Shown piece by piece: positions 52,890-62,700 of a stretch of 64,000 nucleotides of DNA (positions are counted from its first letter, which is position 1; each line of letters begins with the position of its first letter). The stretch covers positions 1,426,001-1,490,000 of the forward strand of contig CAWJGZ010000001.1 of assembly GCA_963842505.1 (NCBI GenBank), in the 5' to 3' direction. The position numbers and the translations under genes are program-made. Source of the DNA: PALSA-129 sp963842505. Lineage in GTDB: Bacteria; Acidobacteriota; Terriglobia; Bryobacterales; Bryobacteraceae. The notes below the pieces were generated by a model. It had not been told where the DNA came from and did no database searches. It worked only from the letters and a program-made list of their open reading frames with translations.

Positions 52890-53606
52890 TTACCGGGATG
52901 ATTTACTCGGTTCGCCGGCGAAATCCCAGCCAAAACGATTTACAATTTCCGCGACCGGACCCTCGGCCGCGATCAAGCCGTCCCGAAAGAAGACGGCGCG
53001 CGTGCAGAGAGACCGCGCCAGGGCGGCATCGTGTGTCACTAGTACCTTGGCCTGCGGCAAGCGGGCCATCAGCTCGGCGAGCGAACGCCGGCCGGGAGGG
53101 TCGAGGAAAGTGGTAGGTTCATCCAGTACCAGGATTTCCGGGCTCATCGCCAGGATACCGGCAATGGCCACGCGTTTCTTTTCGCCGGCGCTCAGGTGGT
53201 AGGGAGCGCGATGGATGGCGGCGGCCATGCCGACGGTTTCGAGCGCGGCGCTGGCGGCGGACGCGGCATCCCGCGGCGTCATGCCGAGATTGAGCGGACC
53301 AAAAGCGACATCCTCCAGCACGGTCGGCATGAAGAGCTGGCTTTCGGAATCCTGGAAGACCATGCCGATTTTTCGCCGGATGGCCGGCAGATTGGCTTTC
53401 CGGACGGGCAGCCCGCAAACCTCCACGCTGCCTTGGCCGGAGAGCAGACCATTGAGGTGCATGACGAAGGTGGTCTTGCCGCTTCCGTTGGAGCCCAGCA
53501 GGGCCACGGATTCGCCGGCATCGAGGTGGAAATCGATGCCACGGAGAGCGGGCGTGCCGTCTTCATAGTGAAAGCGCAGGTTGCGGACTTCGATCAAGCG
53601 CGGCAT
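52890..53606 (-). CDS. nikO: Nickel ECF transporter ATP-binding protein
   Basis: A 238-residue ECF-type ATPase (CbiO/NikO): Walker A GSNGSGKTTFVMHLNG, Q-loop VFQDSESQLFMP, signature HLSAGEKKRVAIAGILA and Walker B ILVLDEPTTFLDP. Its start overlaps the NikQ stop by one base. It energises uptake together with NikQ and NikMN. The nickel assignment comes from nikR upstream; cobalt remains possible. Confidence 0.88.
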   Translation of the reverse strand: MPRLIEVRNLRFHYEDGTPALRGIDFHLDAGESVALLGSNGSGKTTFVMHLNGLLSGQGSVEVCGLPVRKANLPAIRRKIGMVFQDSESQLFMPTVLEDVAFGPLNLGMTPRDAASAASAALETVGMAAAIHRAPYHLSAGEKKRVAIAGILAMSPEILVLDEPTTFLDPPGRRSLAELMARLPQAKVLVTHDAALARSLCTRAVFFRDGLIAAEGPVAEIVNRFGWDFAGEPSKSSR

Positions 53607-54322
53607 CAGGCCAGCCTCTCGATGGCGGCGCGTATGAGGGCCGGCGCCAGCGCGGCCAGCGCCAGGAAGACGGCGTCGGCGGTTCGAAAACGAAGAGCTC
53701 CCAGGGTGAGAAAGTGGCCGGGGAAAGCGCGCGCGAGCATGGCGCGGTGGATATCGGCGGCGTGGGCGTAGGAGCGCGCGAAGAGCAGCGCCAAGGCTCC
53801 CGCGGCGGCGCGAAAGCCGCCGGACCGCCGGGCGAATCCGCGCGACGCGGCCGCGCTCCGCATGTGCTGGGCTTCTTCGGAGATCACGAATAAGTAGCGA
53901 TACAGGAACTGCGCGACCATCAAGAGGAAGCGCGGGGCGCCCAGCAGTTCGAGGCCGCGCAGCAGCAACGGCAGGGGCGTGGTGGAGACCAGGGTGAGCA
54001 CGGCCAGGGCGGAGAGATAGCTCTTGAGCACCAGGCTGAGGCCGCGCGCGGGGTCGCCGCCCAGCCAGCAAACCGCGCCCGCGAGCAAAGTGAAGGGCAG
54101 CACCAGGGCGGCGCGGCGGAGGGCGCCAGCGAGCGGCACGCGCGCCCACAGGAGCGCGGCGGCGATCAGCAGCAGAAATGCGCCGGCGAGCAGCGGAAGC
54201 GCGCGGTGCGCGGTAGCCAGCACGACCAGGAAGACCAGCAGGGCGGCGAACTTGGCGCGCGGATCGCGGCGATGCAACGGGCTTACCCCGCGGCTCCAGC
54301 GTTCCAGCACGACGTGATGCAA
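53606..54322 (-). CDS. nikQ: Nickel ECF transporter transmembrane (T) component
   Basis: A 238-residue integral membrane protein of the CbiQ/NikQ family with several helices (FAALLVFLVVLATAHRALPL and others) and the coupling motif region ARSYAHAADIHRAMLARAFP. The start is TTG at 54322 supported by GGGAGG seven bases upstream. It links the substrate-binding NikMN to the ATPase. Confidence 0.85.
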   Translation of the reverse strand: MHHVVLERWSRGVSPLHRRDPRAKFAALLVFLVVLATAHRALPLLAGAFLLLIAAALLWARVPLAGALRRAALVLPFTLLAGAVCWLGGDPARGLSLVLKSYLSALAVLTLVSTTPLPLLLRGLELLGAPRFLLMVAQFLYRYLFVISEEAQHMRSAAASRGFARRSGGFRAAAGALALLFARSYAHAADIHRAMLARAFPGHFLTLGALRFRTADAVFLALAALAPALIRAAIERLA

Positions 54323-54323
54323 G

Positions 54324-55229
54324 TCAGGTCCTCCCGCGGCGGGCGACGCCGCGGCCGATCAGCAGGCAGGCGGCGTAGACGATCGCAATGCCCGCCAGGC
54401 CGGCGGCGGTCTTGCGCAGCCAGGGTTGACCGGATAATGCCAGTTGGTAGCCTGCCAGCGGCGTGGTGAAGAGCCGGCGGACATGGTCCATGCCGGTGGC
54501 ATGTCCCAGCGATTCGATGCCGTCGGGAGCGGTAGAGGCAAACAGGAAGCCCGCCGCGGCCAGCACCACGGCCGCGAGGCCGAGCGCGCCGCGCGCGAAG
54601 GAGCGGCCGGCCGCGGGCTGGCGGACGAAGGCCGGCTGGATGGCTTCAAGCGCCTGGATGACCGCCAGCGTGATGGCTCCTTCGAGCAGCGCGGAGACCA
54701 GGAACAGCGCCAGGGAGACGCCCACCACGGAGCGCGACATGGGAACGCCGGAGATCAGCAATTCCGCCAGCGCCAGTATGGCGCTGACCATCACGGACAG
54801 CGCGCCGCCCAGGAAAATGGCGGCTTTCCGCCACGGCGTGGCGCCCCACAAATAATAGGGCAGATAGCCGGCGAGGACTCCGAGGATCGCCATGTTGATG
54901 AGGTTGGGTCCGAGGGCCAGGATTCCGCCGTCTTGGAACACCAGCGCCTGGATGGCGATGATGGCGCAGAGCACCACGCCGGCGGCCGCGGGGCCCAGCG
55001 TGCAGGCCAGCAGCGCTCCGCCCACCAGGTGGCCGGAGGTTCCGATTCCCACGGGGAAATTGATCATCTGGGCGGCGAACACAAACGCGCCCATCACACC
55101 GAGCAGCGGGATGCGGCTCTCATCGAACTGGCGCTGGGCGCGCCGCACCATGTAGCCGACGGCGGGCGCCGCGGCCACGTCCATGGCCGCCCAGACCGGT
55201 GTTGCGAGGAATCCGTCGTAGATGTGCAC
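54324..55229 (-). CDS. nikM: Nickel ECF transporter substrate-binding component with PDGLE-type end
   Basis: A 301-residue CbiM/NikM protein. The start codon GTG at 55229 gives (M)HIYDGFL, matching the family N-terminus where His2 binds the metal. About seven helices follow, with MINFPVGIGTSGHLVGG and the FQDGGILALGPNLINM motif. The C-terminal part (STAPDGIESLGHATG and one helix) is a CbiN/PDGLE-like end, so NikM and NikN functions are fused. A longer upstream start would read into a repeat and is rejected. Divergent from nikR. Confidence 0.85.
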   Translation of the reverse strand: MHIYDGFLATPVWAAMDVAAAPAVGYMVRRAQRQFDESRIPLLGVMGAFVFAAQMINFPVGIGTSGHLVGGALLACTLGPAAAGVVLCAIIAIQALVFQDGGILALGPNLINMAILGVLAGYLPYYLWGATPWRKAAIFLGGALSVMVSAILALAELLISGVPMSRSVVGVSLALFLVSALLEGAITLAVIQALEAIQPAFVRQPAAGRSFARGALGLAAVVLAAAGFLFASTAPDGIESLGHATGMDHVRRLFTTPLAGYQLALSGQPWLRKTAAGLAGIAIVYAACLLIGRGVARRGRT

Positions 55230-55289
55230 GCCTACGCAACACGGTAGCACGAGTAGCAGAAACGTGCCACGGGGCGCCCATGAACGGGG

Positions 55290-55311
55290 CAGGCTGGAAA
55301 GCCTGCTCCAC
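55290..55311. repeat. Half copy of family 1 repeat in the nikM-nikR gap
   Basis: CAGGCTGGAAAGCCTG then CTCCAC, the inverted form of the first hairpin of family 1. The second hairpin is absent. It lies in the 155-bp divergent regulatory gap. Confidence 0.75.
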
Positions 55312-55384
55312 GGAGGGCGACAAAGCCTTGAACATAGTGAAAAAGGCGGGCTGCCAGATTCCGCCGGTGATACCATGTGTACGC

Positions 55385-55804
55385 ATGAGTGGTTTGAGCC
55401 GAATCGGCGTGGCAATCGATACCCGCCTGCTGGAGAAGTTCGACCGCCTGATCGGACACCGCGGTTATACCAACCGGTCGGAGGCATTCCGCGATTTGAT
55501 TCGAGAGGAACTGGTGGAACAGACCTGGGAATCGCCGGAGAGCCAGGTGGTAGGGACGGTGACGCTGGTTTACGACCATCACGTGCCGCGGCTGAATGAG
55601 AGACTGGTATCGATCCAGCACGATTTTCACCGCGCGATTCTCTCCACGCTGCATGTGCACCTGGACCACGATCATTGCCTGGAGGTGCTGGTGGTGCGGG
55701 GCAAAGCGGCAGACGTGCGGAAGGTGGCCGATATTTTGATCAGCACCAAGGGCGTGAAGCACGGGCACCTGACCATCACGACTTCGGGCGCGGAGTTGAA
55801 ATGA
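55385..55804 (+). CDS. nikR: Nickel-responsive regulator NikR
   Basis: A 139-residue ribbon-helix-helix regulator. The N-terminal DNA-binding part is SRIGVAIDTRLLEKFDRLIG and NRSEAFRDLIREEL; the C-terminal ACT-like nickel domain has the ligands in LHVHLDHDHCLEV (two His and Cys) and an upstream His in SIQHDFH. It represses nickel uptake when nickel is plentiful; nikMN-Q-O is divergent. No clear NikR operator (GTATGA-N16-TCATAC) is seen in the gap. It overlaps acpS by 4 bases. Confidence 0.93.
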   Translation: MSGLSRIGVAIDTRLLEKFDRLIGHRGYTNRSEAFRDLIREELVEQTWESPESQVVGTVTLVYDHHVPRLNERLVSIQHDFHRAILSTLHVHLDHDHCLEVLVVRGKAADVRKVADILISTKGVKHGHLTITTSGAELK

Positions 55805-56178
55805 TCGTGGGCACGGGAGTGGATCTGTGCGAGGTTCCGCGGATTCGCGAATCCATCGCGCGCTTCGGAAAGCGTTTTATCGAACGCATTTATACGCCGG
55901 CGGAAATCGCCTACGTGGAGCGAAAGGCCAACAAGTTCGAGCGTTACGCGGCGCGGTTCGCGGCCAAGGAAGCCGGCATGAAGGCCATCGGGACGGGCTG
56001 GAGGCACGGCGTGCGCTGGCAGGATTTCGAAGTGGCGAATCTGCCCTCGGGGAAACCGACCCTGCGGTTTCACGGCGTGGCCGCGCGCGTGGCGGCGAAG
56101 TTGAACGTGCGAAATATAGCGCTCTCCATCACACACACCAGTGAGATGGGGATGGCGCACGTGATTCTGGAAGACTAG
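55801..56178 (+). CDS. acpS: Holo-[acyl-carrier-protein] synthase
   Basis: A 125-residue AcpS. GTGVDLCEVPRIRES carries the metal-binding Asp, FAAKEAGMKAIGTG the second metal Glu and Lys, and SITHTSEMGMAHVI the C-terminal segment. It attaches phosphopantetheine to acyl carrier protein. The start is ATG at 55801 inside the nikR stop (ATGA). Confidence 0.95.
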   Translation: MIVGTGVDLCEVPRIRESIARFGKRFIERIYTPAEIAYVERKANKFERYAARFAAKEAGMKAIGTGWRHGVRWQDFEVANLPSGKPTLRFHGVAARVAAKLNVRNIALSITHTSEMGMAHVILED

Positions 56179-56250
56179 ACTCCTGCTCCACGAGGGTGGC
56201 GAAATGCTCGCGGGGCAGAAGAGTCAGCTATACTGCAACTGGAGAATCAG

Positions 56251-56892
56251 ATGTCGAAATCTCTTATTGCTCTACTGCTGGTCCCGCTGGGACTGATACG
56301 GGGCCAGGAACTCAAGCCGGTTGCGCTGCCAACCCCTCAAACCAGCGGCGGCAAGCCGTTGATGCAGGTCCTCAAAGAGCGGAAGTCGGTGCGCGACTTC
56401 GGCCCGGAGCAACTTTCCAAACAGATGCTCTCGAACCTTCTGTGGGCTGCCTGGGGCATCAATCGCGAAGATGGCCGGCGCACGGCGCCTTCGGCCTCAA
56501 ACCACCAGGAAATCGACGTCTACGTGGTGATGAGCGATGGAGCCTACTTATACGATGCCAAGGCGAACGCGCTGAAGCCGGTGGTGCGGACCGACCTGCG
56601 CAAGTCAGCCGGGACCCAGGCGTACGTGGCCGATGCGCCGGTCAATCTGATCTACATCGCCGACACCGCCAAGTTGGGCGGCGACGACGCGGCACGGATG
56701 GCTATGGCCAACGCCAACACCGGGTTCATCGCCCAGAACGTGTATCTGTTTTGCACTTCCGAAGGCCTGGGCACGGTGGTGCGCGCATCGGTGGATCGCG
56801 CCGCTCTGGGCAAGGCTCTGAACCTGCGCGCGGAGCAGCGGATCACACTTGCCCAAACCGTGGGCTACGCCAAGAAGTCGGCCGGAAACTAA
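56251..56892 (+). CDS. Exported nitroreductase-family protein
   Basis: A 213-residue flavin nitroreductase-like protein. KERKSVRDFGPEQLSKQMLS is the typical N-terminal motif, WAAWGINREDGRRTAPSASN a flavin-binding loop. It begins with a signal peptide (MSKSLIALLLVPLGLIRG), so it would be outside the cytoplasm, unlike most members. The reaction is unknown; SagB-type oxidases and reductases share this fold. Confidence 0.8.
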   Translation: MSKSLIALLLVPLGLIRGQELKPVALPTPQTSGGKPLMQVLKERKSVRDFGPEQLSKQMLSNLLWAAWGINREDGRRTAPSASNHQEIDVYVVMSDGAYLYDAKANALKPVVRTDLRKSAGTQAYVADAPVNLIYIADTAKLGGDDAARMAMANANTGFIAQNVYLFCTSEGLGTVVRASVDRAALGKALNLRAEQRITLAQTVGYAKKSAGN

Positions 56893-56913
56893 CACCCCAC
56901 GAGCCAGCCGGAC

Positions 56914-58227
56914 TTACTGCCTGCCCAGGTACTTTTCGTAGAGCTCTTTCTGACGCGTGTCCAGGCTGGCCAGTTTGCCGTCGATGAAGACCAGATTCAC
57001 GTTGGTCCTGACATCCAGGGGATTGCCATCAACCACAATCAGGTCAGCGGTCTTGCCTTCCTCGATGGCGCCGAGACGGTTGGCTATGCCGAAAATCTGC
57101 GCGACGTTGAGTGAAACAGCCTTATAGGCTTCATCCATGGGCAGGCCGTAAGGAACGGCGGCAGCGGCTTCATACGGCAGATTGCGGCTGGACCGGGCAC
57201 TGAAAGTGGCGATGCAGAATTTGACGCCGGCCTTGTAAAGGTCGCCGGGAGTGGTGTAAGAGCGGTCGTAGGGATCGTCCGGATCGAGCGGCAGAGTATG
57301 CGTGGGGCCGAGCACGACGGGGGTGTTGGTCGATCTCAGGAGCGGCAGAACTTTGTACGCCTCGTAGGCGTCGGCGAGAATGATCTGGATCTTTTCTTTC
57401 CTGGCGAACTGAATCGCCTCGCGGATGGTGCGTTCGCGAACGGCGGTGACGAACAAGGGAGTCTTGCCCTCCAGGACCGGCAGTAGAGCTTCGTATTTCA
57501 GATTCGCGGGAGTGGCGGGTTTGCCGATGCGGGCTTGACGATAGCGGCGGGCTTCCTCGAAAAACTGGTTGAGGGCGCGCATCTTCTCGTCGTAGTCGCG
57601 CCGGGCATCGGCGTAAGGGATGGGTTGGATCTCCTGGTTGGGATCTTCATCCTCCTCGCCGGTCTCGTGAAGCGGCACCGGCACGGTGACGATGGCGGGG
57701 AAGCGCAGGTGAATGGCGGTGGAAGGAACCACCATCATGGCGTCATTCGAAGAGCTATCCAGATGGACGATGGACATTTGTCCCGAGAGCAACTCGCCTT
57801 CGGGCATTACGATGGCAGTGGTGACGCCGTTGGCGCGGGCGGCGGGAATTTGCTCGCTGGATGGATTTACGGCGGTGACGGCGCGAAGCTGGGGGTTGAG
57901 CAGGCCCAACTCCCGGGCGTCGGAGGCTTCCTGCTTGGAGGTTTTCTCCAGGCCGATCATGGAAGCGGCGTCGATCATGCCGGGATAAATGTGCTGCCCG
58001 TGAATGTCAAGGACCTTGAAACCTTCGGGAGCGGACAGGTCCTTGCCGACGCCGATGATTTTTCCGTTGTGCACGAGCACGGAGCCGTTCTCAATCACCG
58101 GTCCGGAAATGGTATGGACGGTGGCGCCGCGCAGGAGGTAGCCGGGGTCGGCGGGCGGGGCTTGCGCCCAGGCGAGCCCGAACCCCAAAGCGAAGACGCC
58201 AATGATTATGCGACGCAATGGACACAT
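56914..58227 (-). CDS. Amidohydrolase-like secreted protein without metal-binding histidines
   Basis: A 437-residue protein with a signal peptide (RRIIIGVFALGFGLAWAQA). PGMID is followed by AASMIGLEKTSK instead of HxH; the terminal region reads CIATFSARSSRNLPYEA. The outer domain is normal (GKTADLIVVDGNPLDVRTNV). It ends QKELYEKYLGRQ, very like the gene at 50383. It is a lone copy on the other strand, 5 kb from the three-gene set. The ATG at 58227 lacks a clear ribosome binding site. Confidence 0.85.
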   Translation of the reverse strand: MCPLRRIIIGVFALGFGLAWAQAPPADPGYLLRGATVHTISGPVIENGSVLVHNGKIIGVGKDLSAPEGFKVLDIHGQHIYPGMIDAASMIGLEKTSKQEASDARELGLLNPQLRAVTAVNPSSEQIPAARANGVTTAIVMPEGELLSGQMSIVHLDSSSNDAMMVVPSTAIHLRFPAIVTVPVPLHETGEEDEDPNQEIQPIPYADARRDYDEKMRALNQFFEEARRYRQARIGKPATPANLKYEALLPVLEGKTPLFVTAVRERTIREAIQFARKEKIQIILADAYEAYKVLPLLRSTNTPVVLGPTHTLPLDPDDPYDRSYTTPGDLYKAGVKFCIATFSARSSRNLPYEAAAAVPYGLPMDEAYKAVSLNVAQIFGIANRLGAIEEGKTADLIVVDGNPLDVRTNVNLVFIDGKLASLDTRQKELYEKYLGRQ

Positions 58228-58296
58228 TTTATACCGAGCGGAAGGGGAACGAGACGCCGCCGCCGCGCGAACCGGTGACAGGTCTGAAAAAGCGGA

Positions 58297-58341
58297 GCGC
58301 CGGCTGGAAAGCCGGCGTTGCGGGCCGGAGGCCCGCTCCAC
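58297..58341. repeat. Dispersed double-hairpin repeat, family 1, copy G (inverted)
   Basis: Reverse complement of copy E: GCGCCGGCTGGAAAGCCGGC then GTTGCGGGCCGGAGG and CCCGCTCCAC. It lies upstream of the gene at 56914. Confidence 0.85.
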
Positions 58342-58361
58342 GAACGGCGAAGGTAACCTGC

Positions 58362-58419
58362 GACAGACCACAATAGGCGATGGCCCTCCGCGACAGACCA
58401 CAAAAGGCGATGGTCTGTC
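58362..58419. repeat. Palindromic repeat, family 3, tandem copies 3 and 4
   Basis: Copy 4 has arms GACAGACCA (58392-58400) and TGGTCTGTC (58411-58419). Copy 3 begins GACAGACCA at 58362 but its second arm is degenerate (TGGCCCTCC). The last arm touches the stop codon of the phosphatidyltransferase gene. Confidence 0.8.
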
Positions 58420-59025
58420 CTACCGGGGCGCGGGGGCGCCTTCCAGCTTTTTGCATTCCTGCCAGGTATAAATCATGCGGTGCACCACGGTGAGGTTGGA
58501 GAGCACGGCGATGACCCACAACGTGGCGGCCATGCGGTTGAAGAGCGCGCCGATGATGATGAGCACCACGCGCTCGGGACGTTCCAGGAAGCCGACTTTG
58601 CATTTGGGGATGGCATTTTCGGCGCGCGCGCGGGTGTAGCTGATCATGACCGAGCCGGTCATCACGATGGCGGTGAGCACGATGTAGAAGAAGCGGTTGA
58701 TGGAGGCGTAATAGACCAGCAGGCCCATATAGAGCGCCAGGTCGGAATAGCGGTCCAAGACGGAATCGAAGAAGCCGCCGAAGCGGGTGACCTGGTCAGT
58801 GGCGCGGGCCACGCGTCCGTCCACCATATCGAAAAGACCCGCGCCGATGACCACGGCGCCGGCCCACTTGAAACTGCCCCTGGCGAAAAGCCAAGCCGCC
58901 CAAATATTAATGACCAGGCCGAGAAAGGTGAGGATGTTGGGGTTAATTTTGGAGAGCGCCAGCCAGCGCACGATGCGATCGATGATGGCGCCACAGACCA
59001 TCCCGATACCGCGGGTAAAGGTCAT
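58420..59025 (-). CDS. CDP-alcohol phosphatidyltransferase family protein
   Basis: A 201-residue integral membrane enzyme with the complete family signature D-x2-DG-x2-AR-x8-G-x3-D-x3-D in DMVDGRVARATDQ, then FGGFFDSVLDR. It transfers a phosphatidyl group from CDP-diacylglycerol to an alcohol such as glycerol phosphate, inositol phosphate or serine. Several membrane helices follow. The product lipid cannot be decided; length suggests PgsA or PIS-like enzymes. It lies three bases downstream of greA. Confidence 0.88.
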   Translation of the reverse strand: MTFTRGIGMVCGAIIDRIVRWLALSKINPNILTFLGLVINIWAAWLFARGSFKWAGAVVIGAGLFDMVDGRVARATDQVTRFGGFFDSVLDRYSDLALYMGLLVYYASINRFFYIVLTAIVMTGSVMISYTRARAENAIPKCKVGFLERPERVVLIIIGALFNRMAATLWVIAVLSNLTVVHRMIYTWQECKKLEGAPAPR

Positions 59026-59028
59026 ACC

Positions 59029-59499
59029 TTATTCGACTGCGTCATGGATAGTAGCGAGTTTTAGGATTTCCAGTTCCTTCATGCCGCCCGGGCTCTGAAA
59101 CTGGACCACATCGCCGACTTCCTTGCCGAGAAGGGAGCGACCGATGGGCGAGGTGGTGGACACTTTTCCGTTGGCGGCGTCGGCCTCTTCGGTGGTGACC
59201 AGATTATACGTCATCTCCTCGTCGCGGTTGACGTCGAGCACGACGACGGTGGAACCAAGCCCGACGCGATCATACGGGATCTTGGAGAAATCGATCATGG
59301 AGATCTCAGCCAAACGGCCCTTTAACTGATTGAGGCGGGCGTTGACGAAGCCCTGGCGTTCCTTGGCGGCGTGATACTCGGCGTTTTCGCTGAGGTCCCC
59401 GTGGGCACGAGCTTTCAGGATTTCCCTCGGCAGCTCGACGTGCAATTCATGTTCGAGCAAAGCGATTTCATCCTGCAGCTTCTTTTTAATATCGTTCAT
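59029..59499 (-). CDS. greA: Transcription elongation factor GreA
   Basis: A 156-residue GreA with the N-terminal coiled coil (residues 1-75, KARAHGDLSENAEYHAAKER with the acidic tip DLSENAEY) and C-terminal FKBP-like domain (STTSPIGRSLLGKEVGDVVQ). It rescues backtracked RNA polymerase by stimulating transcript cleavage. Confidence 0.95.
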   Translation of the reverse strand: MNDIKKKLQDEIALLEHELHVELPREILKARAHGDLSENAEYHAAKERQGFVNARLNQLKGRLAEISMIDFSKIPYDRVGLGSTVVVLDVNRDEEMTYNLVTTEEADAANGKVSTTSPIGRSLLGKEVGDVVQFQSPGGMKELEILKLATIHDAVE

Positions 59500-59610
59500 C
59501 GAATGGGGACAGCTCCCAGACCTTCATTATAGCGAAAGCAGCCACGGACCATCAGTGAGAGGACCGGAAAGGGTGTGCGGCACAAAAGTGATGGCATCGC
59601 GATTCAGCAC

Positions 59611-59680
59611 GGAACCGCGAGCCTAAGTGAGCGGCCAGCTTTACGCTGCGTGGCGGCCGCTCCCTGACGGTCGCGGTTCT
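59611..59680. repeat. Long inverted repeat, family 4, full copy
   Basis: The left arm GGAACCGCGAGCCTAAGTGA then GCGGCC (59611-59636) pairs with GGCCGCTCCCTGACGGTCGC, GGTTCT (59655-59680), with mismatches in the centre. The loop is about 15-20 bases. It lies upstream of greA and downstream of the S8 protease. A half copy is at 63095. Confidence 0.75.
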
Positions 59681-59713
59681 GTGGCGGGGGCCCGGGCGGA
59701 AGGACTCCGGCGG

Positions 59714-62700
59714 CTATTTGATCGGCAAATAGATCGTCGAGCCGTTGGCGGCAGCCGGCGATGTCTGGCCGCCCACCGAGATGACGATGGGCTGCGGACC
59801 CGAGCTGAGTCCCGAGGGAACCTGGATGTCGATCTGGTAGAGCCCGATGAGGCCGGGCGCCAAAAACGCGGTCCCGCCGTACACCTTGGCCGGTTGGCCG
59901 CCGATGGTGACGGTGACAGGGCTGGTGGTTAACGAGAGCGGCGAGGCGGGCGCCGGATCGCCACTGGCCGGCTGATTGGTCACGGGACCCAGGCCGTTGG
60001 CGTAGAGCTGGAGTATCTCGCCGGCGGTTGCGGGATTGGCGGTGGTAATGAGAGCCGCCGTGGTGTTGTCCAGAGCGTCGGCCACAGTCCCGCTATTCAA
60101 AAAGAAGGCCGGCGCATAGCTGGCCAGCGGCACGGTGTAGAGGTTGCCTTGGAGATCGGTAGTATTGCCTTCGACGGTCACCTTCATAGCAGCGGACGAC
60201 TGGCCCTGGAATTCCCAGGGGACCTGCACGTTGATCTGGCCGGGGCTGACGAAATGAAGATGGCCCGGGAGGCTGAGGCCGCCACCATCGAAACTCACGC
60301 TCACGGTAGATAGAGACACGGGCAGGTAGGGCGTCGAATACACCTGGGTGGTGTCCGAGAGGTATGTGCCCTTGATAGTGATGTAAGATCCTGGAGCCAG
60401 GCCATAGTCAGTATGGAAGGAAGCGGCGTCCATCACGCCGTTGGACGCGATTGCCGGGGAAGGGCGCGCGTAGCCGTCGAACTCCACGGCGGGGAGGGTG
60501 GCGGCGGTTCCGGTAAAGACCTGCAGGCCCAGTTGCTGGCCTAGATTGACGAAGGCATTGGCAATGCCATAGGTGTGATGGGTATCGGTTTCCGGGTTTT
60601 GGAAGGACTCGGTGGTGAAACTGCCGCCGCCGGAGACGATGCTGAATTGGGCAGGTCCGAAGACCGGCACGCCGTACTGATCCATCAATCGGAGAGTGAT
60701 CGGCCAGCCGATGTCGCCAGGGAATCCGATGAATTCGCCGCCCGCGATCGGGAAGATATCCGTCGGCACGCCGCTTCCCACCAGGAACTGATAGGGCACA
60801 CGAAGCGTGGGTGTTCCGCCGGGAGCGTTAGCGAGGGTAACGGCGATGAATCCTTCATACGAGCCGGCGGCGGGCACTGTGGCGGGCAAGCGCACGCTGA
60901 CGATCCCGGTTTGGTTCGTTGTCGCTGTCCCCAGTGTTAGCGTGGACGGTGAAACCGTGACGCTCGGGCCAGCGGCATTCAGCGGCTGCACCGCGAAGCT
61001 GAAACTGGCGGAAACGCCAGTGACGTTGGTGACATTGAGGGTGATTGGCGCCGCACTGGCGGCGATGTCTCCGAAGGCGATCGTAGCGGGGCTGATGGTG
61101 GCCGGGACGTTCATGGCGCCGGCGGCGTTGAGCAGGCCGGCGCCCACCGCGTCCACGCCCGCGCTGGTGACGCCATCGGTATCGGTGACGCCCTGCGCGG
61201 CGGTGTTGACTACGGCGGACTTGAGCTGCGCGGGATTCCAAGTTGGGTGCAACTGCTTCACCAGCGCGACGGCGCCGGCGACCATGGGCACAGCGTAACT
61301 GGTGCCGGTGACGCCGGTGTAACCGGTGGAATTGTAGACCTCGCCGTTGGGGTCGAGCGTCTGCGTGGCTGTATAGATGCCCGCGCCTGGCGCCACCAAC
61401 TCCGGTTTGACGGCGAAGGTCTGATCGGGTGAGTTCGCGAAGCTGCCGAGGGAGGGCCCGCGCGAAGAGGCCGGCCAGATGGTGTTGGACTGAGTACTGA
61501 CGGGTGTGAAAGCCTGATCGAATTGAGCTGTGACGGCGGAATTGTTATCGATGAAGTTCTTCAGATTGACGCCGTCGGTGTATCCGATCATCACGGCCGG
61601 GATGCCGGTGTTCTGCGCGCCCAAGGTGTTGTAGATGGTATTGATACCGACCGATTGATACAGGATCACGCCCACCGCTCCGGCCTGCTGGGCGTAGTTG
61701 ATCTTGTCGGCGAAGACGCACTGGCCTCGCTCGATCAACGCGATGGCACCCGCCAGCGAACCGGCGGACAGTGACGTACAGGCGAGACCGTTGTTTCCAC
61801 GGGTTGCCACATCAATGACCGGAGCAGCCGGCGGGGTCAGGTGCGGTCCATCGCCGTACAACGCTTGAAGGTTTTGCAGGTTCGAGGGCAGACCCGGCCC
61901 GCTGAGGTGCACCGCCTGATACAGGAGGTGTGCATTGACCGTGGCGCCCACCGTGATGGCGGAAGGAGCCGTGCCGGGCGTATGAATGGTGCTGAGCGTG
62001 TGCGGCGGCTGCAGCACGCCGATGTTTCCATCATTGCCGGCGGCGGCTACTACTACCAGGCCGGCGCTCACCGCGCTCTCTACCGCATAAGCGTAAATGT
62101 CGCACGGCAGCGGAGTAATCCCGTCTGCACTGCAGGCGGGGTCCACGTCGAGCGGGCCCGAGTTTGGCATGTCGCCTTCACCGAGAGAGAGCGTGACGAT
62201 GTCCATGCCGTCGCTGAGCGCGTCCTGCAAAGCCTGGTCGAACGCGGCGTAGGCTGCGTAATCATTCACTCCGGGCGAACCGAAAATCTTGTAGTTGCCG
62301 AGGAAGGCTCTGGGAGCGACGCCCTGAATGGTAGCCTGCGGCCCGGTGTTCTGCACGCCGGCGGCGATCATGGCGATGGCCGTGCCGTGGCCCACGCGGT
62401 CGCGGGGGGTGGTGTCGTCGGGAGTGGAGTAAGCCGGGTCGGGATTAGGCGGTGTATCGGTATAACTATCGAGCGCCACGTAACTGCGGGCCACGATCAC
62501 TTTGTTGTTGGTGTAAGTGGTGTCACCCTTGGGAAAACCGTTGGGCGGCGTGAGAGTTGAATCCTGAAATCCAGGATGGTTCTGATCGATGCCGCTATCG
62601 ATGATTCCGATTTTGATGCCGGCGCCGGCGCTGGCCGGGCCGGTGGGGATCGCGTTCCATGCGCCGGGGACGTTGACCAGACCCAGTGCGGTGTTCAGAT

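Noticed and set aside
55230..55384. Cobalamin riboswitch upstream of nikM
   Set aside because: No B12-box-like core is visible; nikR next door explains metal control better.
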